Shown here: positions 27,270 through 35,626 of the stretch, piece by piece
Position numbering within the stretch: position 1 is the first letter of the stretch
Layout of the letters: the number at the start of each line of letters is the position of its first letter
Assembly (NCBI RefSeq): GCF_000010525.1
Contig: NC_009937.1
Coordinates: 3,291,501-3,355,500 of the forward strand
Source: Azorhizobium caulinodans ORS 571
GTDB taxonomy: Bacteria; Pseudomonadota; Alphaproteobacteria; Rhizobiales; Xanthobacteraceae
Length of the DNA: 64,000 nt
Direction of reading: 5' to 3'
Notes under the pieces: generated by a model
Told to the model about the DNA's origin: nothing
Databases searched by the model: none
The model's input: only the letters and a program-made list of their open reading frames with translations
Position numbers and translations under genes: made by a program

Positions 27270-28205
27270 TTGGACCCGACCGTGACATCCCCGCTCGACG
27301 ATCATCGCCTGCGCTACCTCTATGAGGCCATCCGCCTTGGCTCCGTGCGGGCAGCGGCCGACCATCTGGCGGTCAATGCCTCCGTGGTCTCACGCCAGAT
27401 CGCGCATCTGGAGAAGGATCTCGGCCTTCTGCTCATCGAACGGCTGGGGCGGGGCGTGCGGGCGACGGAGGCGGGCGAGCTTTTGGCCCAGCGTTTCCGC
27501 CAGTGGACCGCCGACCGGGAGGACACGCTCGCCAAGCTGAACGAGCTTCAGGGCCTGAAGCGCGGCCACCTCGACATCATCTCGGGCGAGGGATTCGTCA
27601 GCGACCTGATCGCCGGCCCCCTCACCCGCTTCTGGGAGCGCCATCCCAACCTCACCATGTCAGTGGAGGTGGCGAGCACCAATGACGTGATCCGGGGTGT
27701 CGCCGAGGATCGCTACCATATCGGGCTCGTCTACAACGCCCCGCCCGACCCGCGCCTGCGGACAGCGGCATCGAGCCGCCAGCCCATCTGCCTTGTGGTG
27801 TCACCGGACCATCCCCTCGCCCGGCAAGGGGCTCCGGTGCCCCTTCGCGCGGTGGCGGAACTGCCTGTGGGGCTGATGCACGCGCGCTATGGCACGCGGC
27901 AGATCGTGGCCATGGCGGAGATGGCGGAGAAGGTCACGCTGGCCCCGGTTCTCACCACCGGCTCCATCTATGTGCTGCGGGAATTCGTGAAGAGCGGCCG
28001 GGGCGTCACGCTACTGCCGGCCTTCGCCATCGCCTCCGACATGGCGGCGGGGGAACTCGTGGCGCTGCCCATGGAGAATCCGCTGCTGCTGTCGGTGGAG
28101 GCCCGACTCATCACCCGTCTCGGCCGCCAGTTGCCGAGCGCCGCCGCCCAGTTGCTCCGCGTGCTGATCGGGCAGCTCAAGGCCTTCCATGCCGCAGGCA
28201 CATAG
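27270..28205 (+). CDS. LysR-family transcriptional regulator
   Basis: Winged helix-turn-helix at the N-terminus (EAIRLGSVRAAADHLAVNAS, VVSRQIAHLEKDLGLLLIER) and a substrate-binding-protein-like effector domain. TTG at 27270 (AAGG 6 bases upstream) gives 311 residues. ATG at 27234 has AGGAG directly abutting it, too close to work well; GTG at 27282 is another option. Divergent from the dehydrogenase operon, the classical arrangement for a LysR regulator and its target. A GTTG-N9-CAAC inverted repeat at 27251-27267 lies in the short shared region. Confidence 0.85.
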   Translation: MDPTVTSPLDDHRLRYLYEAIRLGSVRAAADHLAVNASVVSRQIAHLEKDLGLLLIERLGRGVRATEAGELLAQRFRQWTADREDTLAKLNELQGLKRGHLDIISGEGFVSDLIAGPLTRFWERHPNLTMSVEVASTNDVIRGVAEDRYHIGLVYNAPPDPRLRTAASSRQPICLVVSPDHPLARQGAPVPLRAVAELPVGLMHARYGTRQIVAMAEMAEKVTLAPVLTTGSIYVLREFVKSGRGVTLLPAFAIASDMAAGELVALPMENPLLLSVEARLITRLGRQLPSAAAQLLRVLIGQLKAFHAAGT

Positions 28206-28532
28206 CTACCTCCGCCGAAAAGCGGATTATTCCTCCATACTGGAATGAAGGAGGATAGCTGACCATAGGTGACCGCCATTCTGGAGATGAATGGCGTTGC
28301 TTGGAATGGTTCTGAACGCCATGGTTAATCCGCTTCCTTGCGTGAAGCTTGGGTGGCGGAATCAGAGGCGGCGAAAGCCTCTCGCCATCCCCAATCGAGC
28401 AGCCGTCGGATGGACCGACGCGGACCTGCGTGTCCGCGCGCGCCCCCGGCTGGCCGCGCGAAACGAGCAATCGCCGCCCGTGTGCACCGAAAGCACGGAA
28501 AGGACGGGCGCCGGACAGTGGGAGATGGACAG
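28206..28532. other. Intergenic region upstream of a 43-codon gene
   Basis: No supported ORF. A hairpin-capable segment around 28228-28258 (TATTCCTCC ... GGAGGATA) lies just after the LysR gene and could be a weak terminator or operator. The remainder shows nothing recognisable. Confidence 0.4.
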
Positions 28533-28664
28533 ATGGCAAAGCAGAAGAACGTCAGCACCCACAAGCAGCATGGCGCTGGCGGCGCGATGGAAGGCTTTCT
28601 CTACATCCTCTTCTTCGGCGCGCTGACACTTCTCTTCGTGAGCCAGTACCTGCTGCGGCACTGA
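28533..28664 (+). CDS. Small single-span membrane protein
   Basis: 43 residues: a polar N-terminus MAKQKNVSTHKQHGAGGAME followed by one hydrophobic helix (FLYILFFGALTLLFVSQYLL) and RH. A GGAG Shine-Dalgarno is 8 bases upstream of the ATG. A coherent start, RBS and membrane helix support a real gene, but no family was recognised. Tail-to-tail with the ABC transporter operon. Inside-positive charge suggests the N-terminus is cytoplasmic. Confidence 0.6.
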   Translation: MAKQKNVSTHKQHGAGGAMEGFLYILFFGALTLLFVSQYLLRH

Positions 28665-28712
28665 CCGATCATCCGGCAGGCGCCTGCGCGCGCCGCCGCG
28701 GTCGGTCAGCCC

Positions 28713-29726
28713 CTATCCGCGTTGATCGATCCGCGCGAAGTGGCACGCGGCCGTGCGCTGCGGCGCCACCGGCCGCAGCAGCGGCCGTTCGGTCCGGCAG
28801 CGGGCCTCGGCGCGCGGACAGCGGCCATGGAAATGGCACCCGGGCGGGGGCGCGAGCGGCGAGGGCAATTCCCCGGCGATGGGCCGGAAAGTGACGTCCG
28901 TCCCCTCCTCCGTCACCAGCTTCGGCACGCTGTCCAGCAGAGCCTGGGTATAGGGATGACGCGGATCGGCATAGACCTGATCCGTCGGCCCCTCCTCCAC
29001 GATCCGCCCCAGATACATGATCGCCACCCGGTCGCAGAGATGGCGCACCACGCTGAGATCGTGGGAGATGAACAGCAGCGTGAGATCGAGCTCCCGCCGC
29101 AGCTTCAGGAAGAGATTGATGATCTGCGCCTGGATGGACACGTCCAGCGAGGCCACCGGCTCGTCGCAGACCAGCACGTCCGGCTGCATGGCGAGCGCCC
29201 GCGCGATAGCGATGCGCTGGCGCTGGCCGCCGGAGAACTGGTGCGGATAGCGGTCCGCATAATCGGGATCGAGCCCCACGCGCGTCAGCCAGCCCCGCAC
29301 ATAGGCTCGCGCTTCCGCCCGCGGCACGAGCCCGTGATGCACCGGCCCCTCGCTGAGCGTATCGCCGATGCGCATGCGCGGATCGAGAGAGGCGAAGGGG
29401 TCCTGGAAGACCATCTGCACCCGCGTCGTCGTCTTGCGCGGCGTGGCGCCGCCCGACATCACCGGCTGGCCGGCAATCGCCACCGTGCCGTCGCTGGGCG
29501 GCAGGATGCCGGCGATCATGCGTCCGAGCGTGGTCTTCCCGCAGCCGGATTCCCCCACCAGCCCCAGCGCCTCGCCCTTGGTGACGGCGAGATCGACGCC
29601 ATCGACCGCGTGCACGCTGCGGGGCGCGGCCTTGCCCCCCAGCGCGCCGATGAGCCGGCTGGTGAGCGGGATATTCGGGCTGAAGCGACGGCTGAGGGCC
29701 GATGCGGCGAGAAAGGGCGGGCTCAT
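28713..29726 (-). CDS. Peptide/nickel-type ABC transporter ATP-binding protein (OppF-like)
   Basis: 337 residues from ATG at 29726 ([15 protein letters not shown]). Walker A GESGCGKTT, signature FSGGQRQRIAIARAL and Walker B VLVCDEPVASLD are intact. The C-terminal oligopeptide-importer extension contains CHFHGRCPRAEARC, a cysteine cluster typical of OppD/F-family ATPases. Start overlaps the stop of the OppD-like gene by 4 bases (ATGA). Last gene of the minus-strand unit creatininase-oppB-oppC-oppD-oppF. Confidence 0.92.
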   Translation of the reverse strand: MSPPFLAASALSRRFSPNIPLTSRLIGALGGKAAPRSVHAVDGVDLAVTKGEALGLVGESGCGKTTLGRMIAGILPPSDGTVAIAGQPVMSGGATPRKTTTRVQMVFQDPFASLDPRMRIGDTLSEGPVHHGLVPRAEARAYVRGWLTRVGLDPDYADRYPHQFSGGQRQRIAIARALAMQPDVLVCDEPVASLDVSIQAQIINLFLKLRRELDLTLLFISHDLSVVRHLCDRVAIMYLGRIVEEGPTDQVYADPRHPYTQALLDSVPKLVTEEGTDVTFRPIAGELPSPLAPPPGCHFHGRCPRAEARCRTERPLLRPVAPQRTAACHFARIDQRG

Positions 29727-30694
29727 GCGGCGGCCCCGAGCGGGAAGTGGCAGCGGAAGCTGCGTCCGCCCTGCGCCACTTCCGGCGGCTCGCTCGCGCA
29801 TTCGGGCTGGGCCTTGAAGCAGCGGGGCGCGAAGGGACAGCCCGGCGGCAGGCGATCGAGCGCCGGAGTGGTTCCCGGAATGGAGGCGAGATCGGCACCT
29901 GCCTCGGCCATGGCCGGCAAGGAATCGAGCAGGCCGCGCGTATAGGGATGACGCGGGTCGCGCAGCACGGCTCCCGTCGGCCCGCTCTCCACGATCCGGC
30001 CCGCGTACATGACGGCGATCCGATCCGCCATGGCGGAAATCGTCGCGAGATCGTGGCTGATCCAGATGAGAGCCGTGCCGCTGTCCCGCGCCAGCGTCTT
30101 CATCTCGGCGAGGATCTGCGCCTGAATGGAGACATCGAGGGCCGTCGTCGGCTCGTCCGCGATGATGAGGTCCGGCTGGTGCAGCAGCGCAATGGCGATG
30201 GCGATGCGCTGGCGCATGCCGCCGGAGAACTGGTGCGGATAGGCATCCAGCCGCCGGGCCGGATCGGGGATGCCGACGCGCGCCAGCGCGGCGACCGACT
30301 GCGCACGCGCCTCCCGGGCCGAGACCCCCGCATGCGCCTCCAGCGCAAGGCGCATCTGCGCGCCAACGGTCAGGACCGGATTGAGCGTCATGCTCGGGTC
30401 CTGGAAGACCATGGAGATGCGCTTACCCCGAATGGCCCGCAGGTCAGAGGCCGGCAGGCCCACGAGATCCCGCCCCTCCAGCAGCACCGCACCTCCCGCG
30501 ATGCGCCCCGGCGGATCGATAAGACCGATGAGCGAGAAACCGGTGACGCTCTTGCCGGAGCCCGACTCCCCGACAAGCCCGAGAATTTCGCCCCGGCGGA
30601 CGAAGAAGGAGACGTCGTTCACCGCCTTCACGAGGCCGGTGCGGGTGGGAAACTGGGTGGAGAGGCCGCGCACCTCCAGCAAGGGGGCGTTCAT
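29723..30694 (-). CDS. Peptide/nickel-type ABC transporter ATP-binding protein (OppD-like)
   Basis: 323 residues. Walker [12 protein letters not shown], signature [15 protein letters not shown], Walker [13 protein letters not shown], and the C-terminal cysteine-containing extension ([15 protein letters not shown]). It overlaps the OppC-like gene by 4 bases and OppF by 4 bases, showing tight coupling. Confidence 0.92.
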   Translation of the reverse strand: MNAPLLEVRGLSTQFPTRTGLVKAVNDVSFFVRRGEILGLVGESGSGKSVTGFSLIGLIDPPGRIAGGAVLLEGRDLVGLPASDLRAIRGKRISMVFQDPSMTLNPVLTVGAQMRLALEAHAGVSAREARAQSVAALARVGIPDPARRLDAYPHQFSGGMRQRIAIAIALLHQPDLIIADEPTTALDVSIQAQILAEMKTLARDSGTALIWISHDLATISAMADRIAVMYAGRIVESGPTGAVLRDPRHPYTRGLLDSLPAMAEAGADLASIPGTTPALDRLPPGCPFAPRCFKAQPECASEPPEVAQGGRSFRCHFPLGAAA

Positions 30695-31569
30695 CGCTTC
30701 AGCCTCGGATTGAGCTGGTCGCGGATCTGATCGCCCACGAGATTGACCGAGAAGATGAGGACGATGAGCGCGACGCCCGGATAGATGGAAATCCAGTAGC
30801 GGCCGGACAGCATGTAGGGAAAGCCGTTGGCGATCAGCATGCCGAGCGAAGGCTCGGTGGGCGGCAGGCCGACCCCAAGGAAGGAGAGCGTCGCCTCCAG
30901 CGAAATGGCGCTCGCGACCTGCACGGTGGCCACCACGATAAGCGGCGGCAGCGCATTGGGCAGGATGTGGCGGAGCACCACGCGCCAGGCGGGCAGCGGC
31001 GTGGAGAGCGCGGCCTCCACATAGTCCTTGCTGCGCTCTGCGGATGCCGCGCCATGGGCGGTGCGGGCGAAATAGGCATACTGGGCAGCCACCAGCGCCA
31101 TCACCAGTTGCGCCTTGCCCTGGCCCAGCAGCGCCGCCAGCACGAAGGCGAGCAGAATGGCCGGAAAGGACAGTTGAAGGTCCACGAGGCGCATGATGAA
31201 GGCCTCGGTGCGTCCGCCCACATAGGCCGCCATGGTGCCGACGCCAGCCCCCAGCACGAGACCGATGGCACCCGCCACCAGTCCCATCTCGATGGAGATT
31301 CGCAGTCCATAGAGGATGGCAGAGAAGAGGTCGCGGCCCTGCGCATCCGTGCCGAGCCAGTGCACATAGCCGCCGGTGCCCACGAAGCCCGGCGCACGGC
31401 GCGCATCGCGCAGGCTGAGCGAAGCGAGGTCATAGGGGTCCTGCGGCGTGATGAGCGGGGCCAGCACCGCCAGCACCAGCAGCGTCACCACGATGGCGAG
31501 GCCGAGCACCGCCGAGCGGTTCTCGCGGAACTCGGCGAAGAAGCGGGCGAGCGGCGCGGCGCGATCCAT
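30691..31569 (-). CDS. Peptide/nickel-type ABC transporter permease (OppC-like)
   Basis: 292 residues from the ATG at 31569 (MDRAAPLARFFAEF); a longer open frame upstream lies over OppB and is not real. N-terminal OppC_N segment (LAPLITPQDPYD), then LGTDAQGRDLFSAILYG and the permease EAA-like loop DYVEAALSTPLPAWRVVLRH. Start overlaps the OppB stop (TGATG). Confidence 0.92.
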   Translation of the reverse strand: MDRAAPLARFFAEFRENRSAVLGLAIVVTLLVLAVLAPLITPQDPYDLASLSLRDARRAPGFVGTGGYVHWLGTDAQGRDLFSAILYGLRISIEMGLVAGAIGLVLGAGVGTMAAYVGGRTEAFIMRLVDLQLSFPAILLAFVLAALLGQGKAQLVMALVAAQYAYFARTAHGAASAERSKDYVEAALSTPLPAWRVVLRHILPNALPPLIVVATVQVASAISLEATLSFLGVGLPPTEPSLGMLIANGFPYMLSGRYWISIYPGVALIVLIFSVNLVGDQIRDQLNPRLKR

Positions 31570-32540
31570 CAGGCGCGGCCTTTCCGCAGGCGCGGGTCGA
31601 GCGCGGCATAGGAGAGGTCCACCACCAGATTGATGCCGATGAAGAACAGTGCCACCAGCATGAGATAGGCGACCATCACCGGACGATCGAGCGAGGTGAT
31701 GGAGTCGATGATCAGCTTGCCCAGCCCCGGCCAGGAGAAGATGGTTTCCGTCACCACCGCGAAGGCGAGCGTCGAGCCGAACTCCAGCCCGAAGACGGTG
31801 ACGATGGGAATGGCGATCAGCCGCAGCACATGCCGCAGCAGGATGGTGCGTTCCGAGAGGCCGGCAGCGCGGGCGAATTTCACCGTGTCGGTCAGCATCA
31901 CCTCCCGCGTGCCGGAACGGGCAAGGCGGATCATGAGCGCGAACTTGAACAGCGCGAGATTGATGGCCGGGAGCAACATGTGCTGGAGGCCGTCCAGCGT
32001 GAGAAAGCTCCATTCGACGCCGAACAGGCTGGCCGTCGCGCCTCGCCCGCCCGCCGGCAGCCAACCGAGTTGGACCGCGAAAGCGAAGATCAGCACCAGC
32101 CCGACCCAGAAGGTGGGAACGGAAAAGCCGATGATGGAAGCGGCCATGAGCAGCTTCGCGGCGGGGCTGTTCGGCCGGTAGCCCGCATACATGCCAAGGG
32201 GCACGCCGAGCAGCGTCGCGCCGAGGACGGCGGCCAGCGTCAGTTCCAGTGTCGCGGGCAGGCGCGAGAGAATAAGCTGTCCGACCGGCATGTTGTAGAC
32301 GAAGGACTGGCCGAAATCCCCGTGCAGGGCCCGCCCGAGGAAGTGGAGATACTGCTGCCAGAGCGGCAGGTCGAAGCCGTATTTGGCGATGGTGGCGGCG
32401 CGGATATCCTGCGTCGCCTCGGGCGAGATGAGCAGATCGATGGGATTGCCGATGGCGAACACGCCGGCGAACACCAGCGCCGACATGACCAGCACCACAA
32501 GGGCGGCCTGAATGAGCCTCTGGATGGCAAAGCCCAGCAT
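31569..32540 (-). CDS. Peptide/nickel-type ABC transporter permease (OppB-like)
   Basis: 323 residues, six predicted helices. Starts MLGFAIQRLIQAALVVLVMS as OppB proteins do. Contains the family block DLPLWQQYLHFLGRALHGDFG and the coupling region FARAAGLSERTILLRHVL. Follows the creatininase-family gene by 6 bases. Confidence 0.92.
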   Translation of the reverse strand: MLGFAIQRLIQAALVVLVMSALVFAGVFAIGNPIDLLISPEATQDIRAATIAKYGFDLPLWQQYLHFLGRALHGDFGQSFVYNMPVGQLILSRLPATLELTLAAVLGATLLGVPLGMYAGYRPNSPAAKLLMAASIIGFSVPTFWVGLVLIFAFAVQLGWLPAGGRGATASLFGVEWSFLTLDGLQHMLLPAINLALFKFALMIRLARSGTREVMLTDTVKFARAAGLSERTILLRHVLRLIAIPIVTVFGLEFGSTLAFAVVTETIFSWPGLGKLIIDSITSLDRPVMVAYLMLVALFFIGINLVVDLSYAALDPRLRKGRA

Positions 32541-32546
32541 GGTGCC

Positions 32547-33248
32547 TCAGAGCCATCCATGCGTGAGGAGCGCGCGGGTCTCCTCCACCGCCACCGCCCA
32601 GAGCGCCTCCATTTCGACATCGGGGCGCTGATAGAGGCCGTGGTAGTTGCCATCCCCCAGCAGGGCGCGCTTGTCGGCCGCACCGCCCTGCGCGAGAAGG
32701 TCGAAATCGATGCGCGATTTGGCTTCCTCGGGCAGCGTGACGCCCTCGAGCCGCGTCCAGGGGAAATTCTCCATCCATGAGGCGTGGGACGCGGCGGGGT
32801 CGATCTCAATCACCTTCGCCCAGGTCTTCGGCGCCCGCCACCAGTCGTGAAAGCGCACCCGCGCCCCCTCGTGGCCGTTCAGCCATTCGGAAATCTGGGC
32901 CGTGACCGGTGTATTCCCGCCATGACCGTTGACGATGAGGATGCGCCGGAAACCCGTGCGGTAGAGGCTGTCCAGAATGTCGGAGACCACGGACAGGTAG
33001 GTCGAGAGCCGCAGCGAGACGGTGCCGGGAAAGGCAGTGAAGCCGGACGCAAGTCCGTAGGGCAGAACCGGGAAGACCGGCACATCGAGGGGCCCCGCCG
33101 CCTCCAGCGCAACGCGCTCGGCCAGGGTCATGTCGGTGGCGAGACTTAGGTAAGCGTGCTGCTCGACGCTGCCGATGGGCAGGACGCAGCGATCGTCGGC
33201 GCGGACCCGCGCCTCCATCTGCATCCAGTTCATGCCGGCAACGCGCAT
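32547..33248 (-). CDS. Creatininase-family metal-dependent amidohydrolase
   Basis: 233 residues. Metal-ligand motifs of the creatininase fold are present: LPIGSVEQHAYLSLATDM (Glu, His, Asp) and VNGHGGNTP, with ASHASWMENFP in place of the usual HAGEWETS block, which still supplies His and Glu. Other members hydrolyse creatinine, formamides or cofactor intermediates. First gene of an operon for a peptide-type ABC importer, so it may hydrolyse the imported amide. Divergent from the MarR gene. Confidence 0.88.
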   Translation of the reverse strand: MRVAGMNWMQMEARVRADDRCVLPIGSVEQHAYLSLATDMTLAERVALEAAGPLDVPVFPVLPYGLASGFTAFPGTVSLRLSTYLSVVSDILDSLYRTGFRRILIVNGHGGNTPVTAQISEWLNGHEGARVRFHDWWRAPKTWAKVIEIDPAASHASWMENFPWTRLEGVTLPEEAKSRIDFDLLAQGGAADKRALLGDGNYHGLYQRPDVEMEALWAVAVEETRALLTHGWL

Positions 33249-33301
33249 CAGCCCCCCGCAAGCACGGCCATGCCGCCCTGCAAAACCACAGTTTGCAGTC
33301 G

Positions 33302-33362
33302 CGAAAATGGTTTCGTTTGAAACTTGTTAAGCAGATTGACAGGGCTCAAAACCTTCTGTCAA
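33302..33362. promoter_or_regulatory. Cluster of inverted repeats between creatininase and MarR genes
   Basis: Overlapping repeats CGAAA-atgg-TTTCG (33302-33315) and GTTTC-gttt-GAAAC (33310-33323), then TTGACAG (33336-33342) paired with CTGTCAA (33356-33362). The TTGACA may also serve as a -35 element for the plus-strand genes. This is the expected place for a MarR operator controlling both divergent transcripts; function is inferred. Confidence 0.6.
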
Positions 33363-33421
33363 GTTTCACGATGAACCAACTTGAGAAGGGCCGGCCACGC
33401 CGGTCCGAGGGCGGGGAGAGG

Positions 33422-33964
33422 ATGCACGCGCCGCAACTGCCGCCGAGCGCGGCGGAGGAGGATCTGCCGGGAGATGTTGATCCGCTGATCGCCATCAAGC
33501 TGTGGCGCAATCCCTGCTGGTTTTCCTTCCGCATCAACTACCTGTCCATGAACTTCAACGTTCCGGTCTATGGCTGGACGGAGAAGACCTTCGGCCTGCC
33601 GCGGCCGGAATTCGTGGTGCTCTATGCGCTCGGCCTGAAGGGCGGGGTGGCGGCGAAGGACATCTGCTCCTCCAGCGGCTTCCCCAAGCCCACCATCAGC
33701 CGGGCCATCCAGAGCCTGCTGAAGCGCAAGCTCGTCCGGCGCGACACCGACCCCAAGGATCACCGCAGCTACGTGCTGAACATCACCGACGACGGCCAGA
33801 GCATCTTCGATGCCAGCATGCCGGTGATGCTGGAGCGCGAGCGGGTGATGCTGGCGCGGCTCAGCCCGGGCGAGCGCGCGATGTTGTTCGAGATCCTCGC
33901 CAAGATGGTGGTGGATTCTCCCGAGTGGCCCCAGACAATCGAAACAGAGGATACCCTGCCGTGA
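33422..33964 (+). CDS. MarR-family transcriptional regulator
   Basis: 180 residues from ATG at 33422, preceded by GGGGAG; in-frame starts at 33293 and 33371 exist but lack a good RBS. The winged helix DNA-binding domain is clear: GVAAKDICSSSGFPKPTISR, then IQSLLKRKLVRRDTDPKDHR, the MarR wing with its DxRS-like element. Divergent from the creatininase-opp operon and overlapping the substrate-binding protein gene by 4 bases (GTGA), so it probably controls import through both transcripts. Confidence 0.88.
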   Translation: MHAPQLPPSAAEEDLPGDVDPLIAIKLWRNPCWFSFRINYLSMNFNVPVYGWTEKTFGLPRPEFVVLYALGLKGGVAAKDICSSSGFPKPTISRAIQSLLKRKLVRRDTDPKDHRSYVLNITDDGQSIFDASMPVMLERERVMLARLSPGERAMLFEILAKMVVDSPEWPQTIETEDTLP

Positions 33965-35553
33965 CGCTCGCCTCGACGTTCCGAACCCTGTCGCTTGCCG
34001 CCCTCCTCGCCACCACGGCATCGGGCGCCCTGTTCGCGCAGACGCTGACCATCGGCGTGCGTTCCGGGCCCGCGTCCATGGACCCGCACTTCACCTCCAC
34101 CGGCGTGCAGGCGGAGGCGGCTAAACATGTCTTCGATACGCTGGTGAAGTCCGGCGACAATCTCCAGCTCGAACCCGGCCTTGCCGAAAGCTGGACCGCC
34201 GTCGACGATACCACCTGGGAATTCAAGCTGCGCAAGGGCGTGAAATTCCATGACGGATCCGACTTCACGGCCGAGGATGTGAAGTTCTCCATCGAGCGCA
34301 TCCCCAACGTCACCGGCCCCAACCCCACCACGGTCTATGTGCGGCGGGTGAAGACGGTGGAGATCGTCGATCCCCTCACCATCCGCATCAAGACCGACGG
34401 GCCGGCGCCAACCCTTCCGAACGATTTCGTGCGCCTGTTCGTGGTCTCCCACACCGCCGCCAAGGATTTCTCCACCAAGGACACGGCCGGCGACGGCTTC
34501 AATTCCGGCAAGGCCACCATCGGCACCGGCCCCTACAAATTCGTCTCCTGGACGCCGAAGGAGGAACTCGTCCTCACCCGCTTCGACGGCTACTGGGGCG
34601 GCAAGGAGCCGTGGGAGAAGGTGGTCCGCAAGGAAATCCCGAACGATGCCGCCCGCGTGGCCCAGCTCAAGGCCGGCCAGCTCGACCTCATCTCCCGCGT
34701 GCCGCCGGCCGACGTGCCGACGCTGGAGAAGGACGCCAAGCTGAAGGTGGACAAGGCGGACAGCGTCTATGTCTTCCTCGTGGAGTTCGATTTCCGCGAC
34801 AAGCCGGCCCTCGTCACCGCCAAGGACGGCTCGCCGCTGCCGAAGAATCCCTTCCTCGACCCGAAGGTGCGCGAGGCCTTCGATCTCGCCATCGACCGCG
34901 AGGCGCTAGCGGAAATCGCCATGGAGGGCCTCGGCAAGCCGGCCTCGCAACTCGTGACCGACACCATCTTCGGCTTCAACAAGGCGCTCAAGGTCACCAA
35001 GGCGGACCCGAAGAAGGCCAAGCAACTGCTGGCGGAAGCCGGCTATCCCAACGGCTTCAAGGTGGCACTGACCTTCACCACCGACCGCCTCCAGAGCGAC
35101 GGGGCCGTGGGCACCAGCATCGTGCAGATGCTCGCCGCCGCCGGCATCGACGCGCAGGCGAACGGGCAACCGAGCACGGTCTTCTTCCCCGCCCGCACGC
35201 GCGGCGACTATGGGCTCTCCATGTGGGGCTGGGGCACGCTGACGGGCGAGGCCAACTACACGCTCGCCGGCCTGATGCATACCAACACGCCGGAAACCAA
35301 GCTCGGCGGCTTCAACGTGCGCGGCTATTCCAACCCGGCGCTGGACAAGCTGATCGAGCAGGCGGCGGTGGAGATGGACGTGCCCAAGCGCCGCACGCAG
35401 CTTGAGGAAGCGGCCGCCCTCGTCGCCAAGGACCGCCCCACTCTGCCCATCGCTTCCATCGTCAGCGCCTGGGCCATGCAGAAGGCTAAGGTGACCTTCA
35501 CCCCCCGTGTGGACGAGGACACACTGGCGATGAACGTGAAGCCCGCCAAGTAA
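33961..35553 (+). CDS. ABC transporter substrate-binding protein, family 5
   Basis: 530 residues from the GTG at 33961, coupled to the MarR gene. Sec signal peptide: MTLASTFRTLSLAALLATTA with probable cleavage after the next few residues (GALFA|QTL). Family 5 peptide-binding landmarks: ESWTAVDDTTWEFKLRKGVK, FHDGSDFTAEDVKFSIER and GTGPYKFVSWTPKEELVL. It is the periplasmic receptor for the importer encoded divergently. Ligand unknown; association with a creatininase-family enzyme suggests a nitrogenous amide rather than a plain peptide. A strong terminator follows. Confidence 0.93.
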   Translation: MTLASTFRTLSLAALLATTASGALFAQTLTIGVRSGPASMDPHFTSTGVQAEAAKHVFDTLVKSGDNLQLEPGLAESWTAVDDTTWEFKLRKGVKFHDGSDFTAEDVKFSIERIPNVTGPNPTTVYVRRVKTVEIVDPLTIRIKTDGPAPTLPNDFVRLFVVSHTAAKDFSTKDTAGDGFNSGKATIGTGPYKFVSWTPKEELVLTRFDGYWGGKEPWEKVVRKEIPNDAARVAQLKAGQLDLISRVPPADVPTLEKDAKLKVDKADSVYVFLVEFDFRDKPALVTAKDGSPLPKNPFLDPKVREAFDLAIDREALAEIAMEGLGKPASQLVTDTIFGFNKALKVTKADPKKAKQLLAEAGYPNGFKVALTFTTDRLQSDGAVGTSIVQMLAAAGIDAQANGQPSTVFFPARTRGDYGLSMWGWGTLTGEANYTLAGLMHTNTPETKLGGFNVRGYSNPALDKLIEQAAVEMDVPKRRTQLEEAAALVAKDRPTLPIASIVSAWAMQKAKVTFTPRVDEDTLAMNVKPAK

Positions 35554-35572
35554 GCGCGGATCGCTGAAACCA

Positions 35573-35598
35573 AAGGGGGGAGGCGCGCCTCCCCCCTT
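35573..35598 (+). terminator. Intrinsic terminator after the substrate-binding protein gene
   Basis: A 26-base perfect inverted repeat (AAGGGGGGAGGCG / CGCCTCCCCCCTT) followed by CTTTCAT, 20 bases after the stop codon. It also serves the convergent M48 gene by position. Confidence 0.88.
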
Positions 35599-35626
35599 CT
35601 TTCATATCAACGTCTGGCGATGCGGC

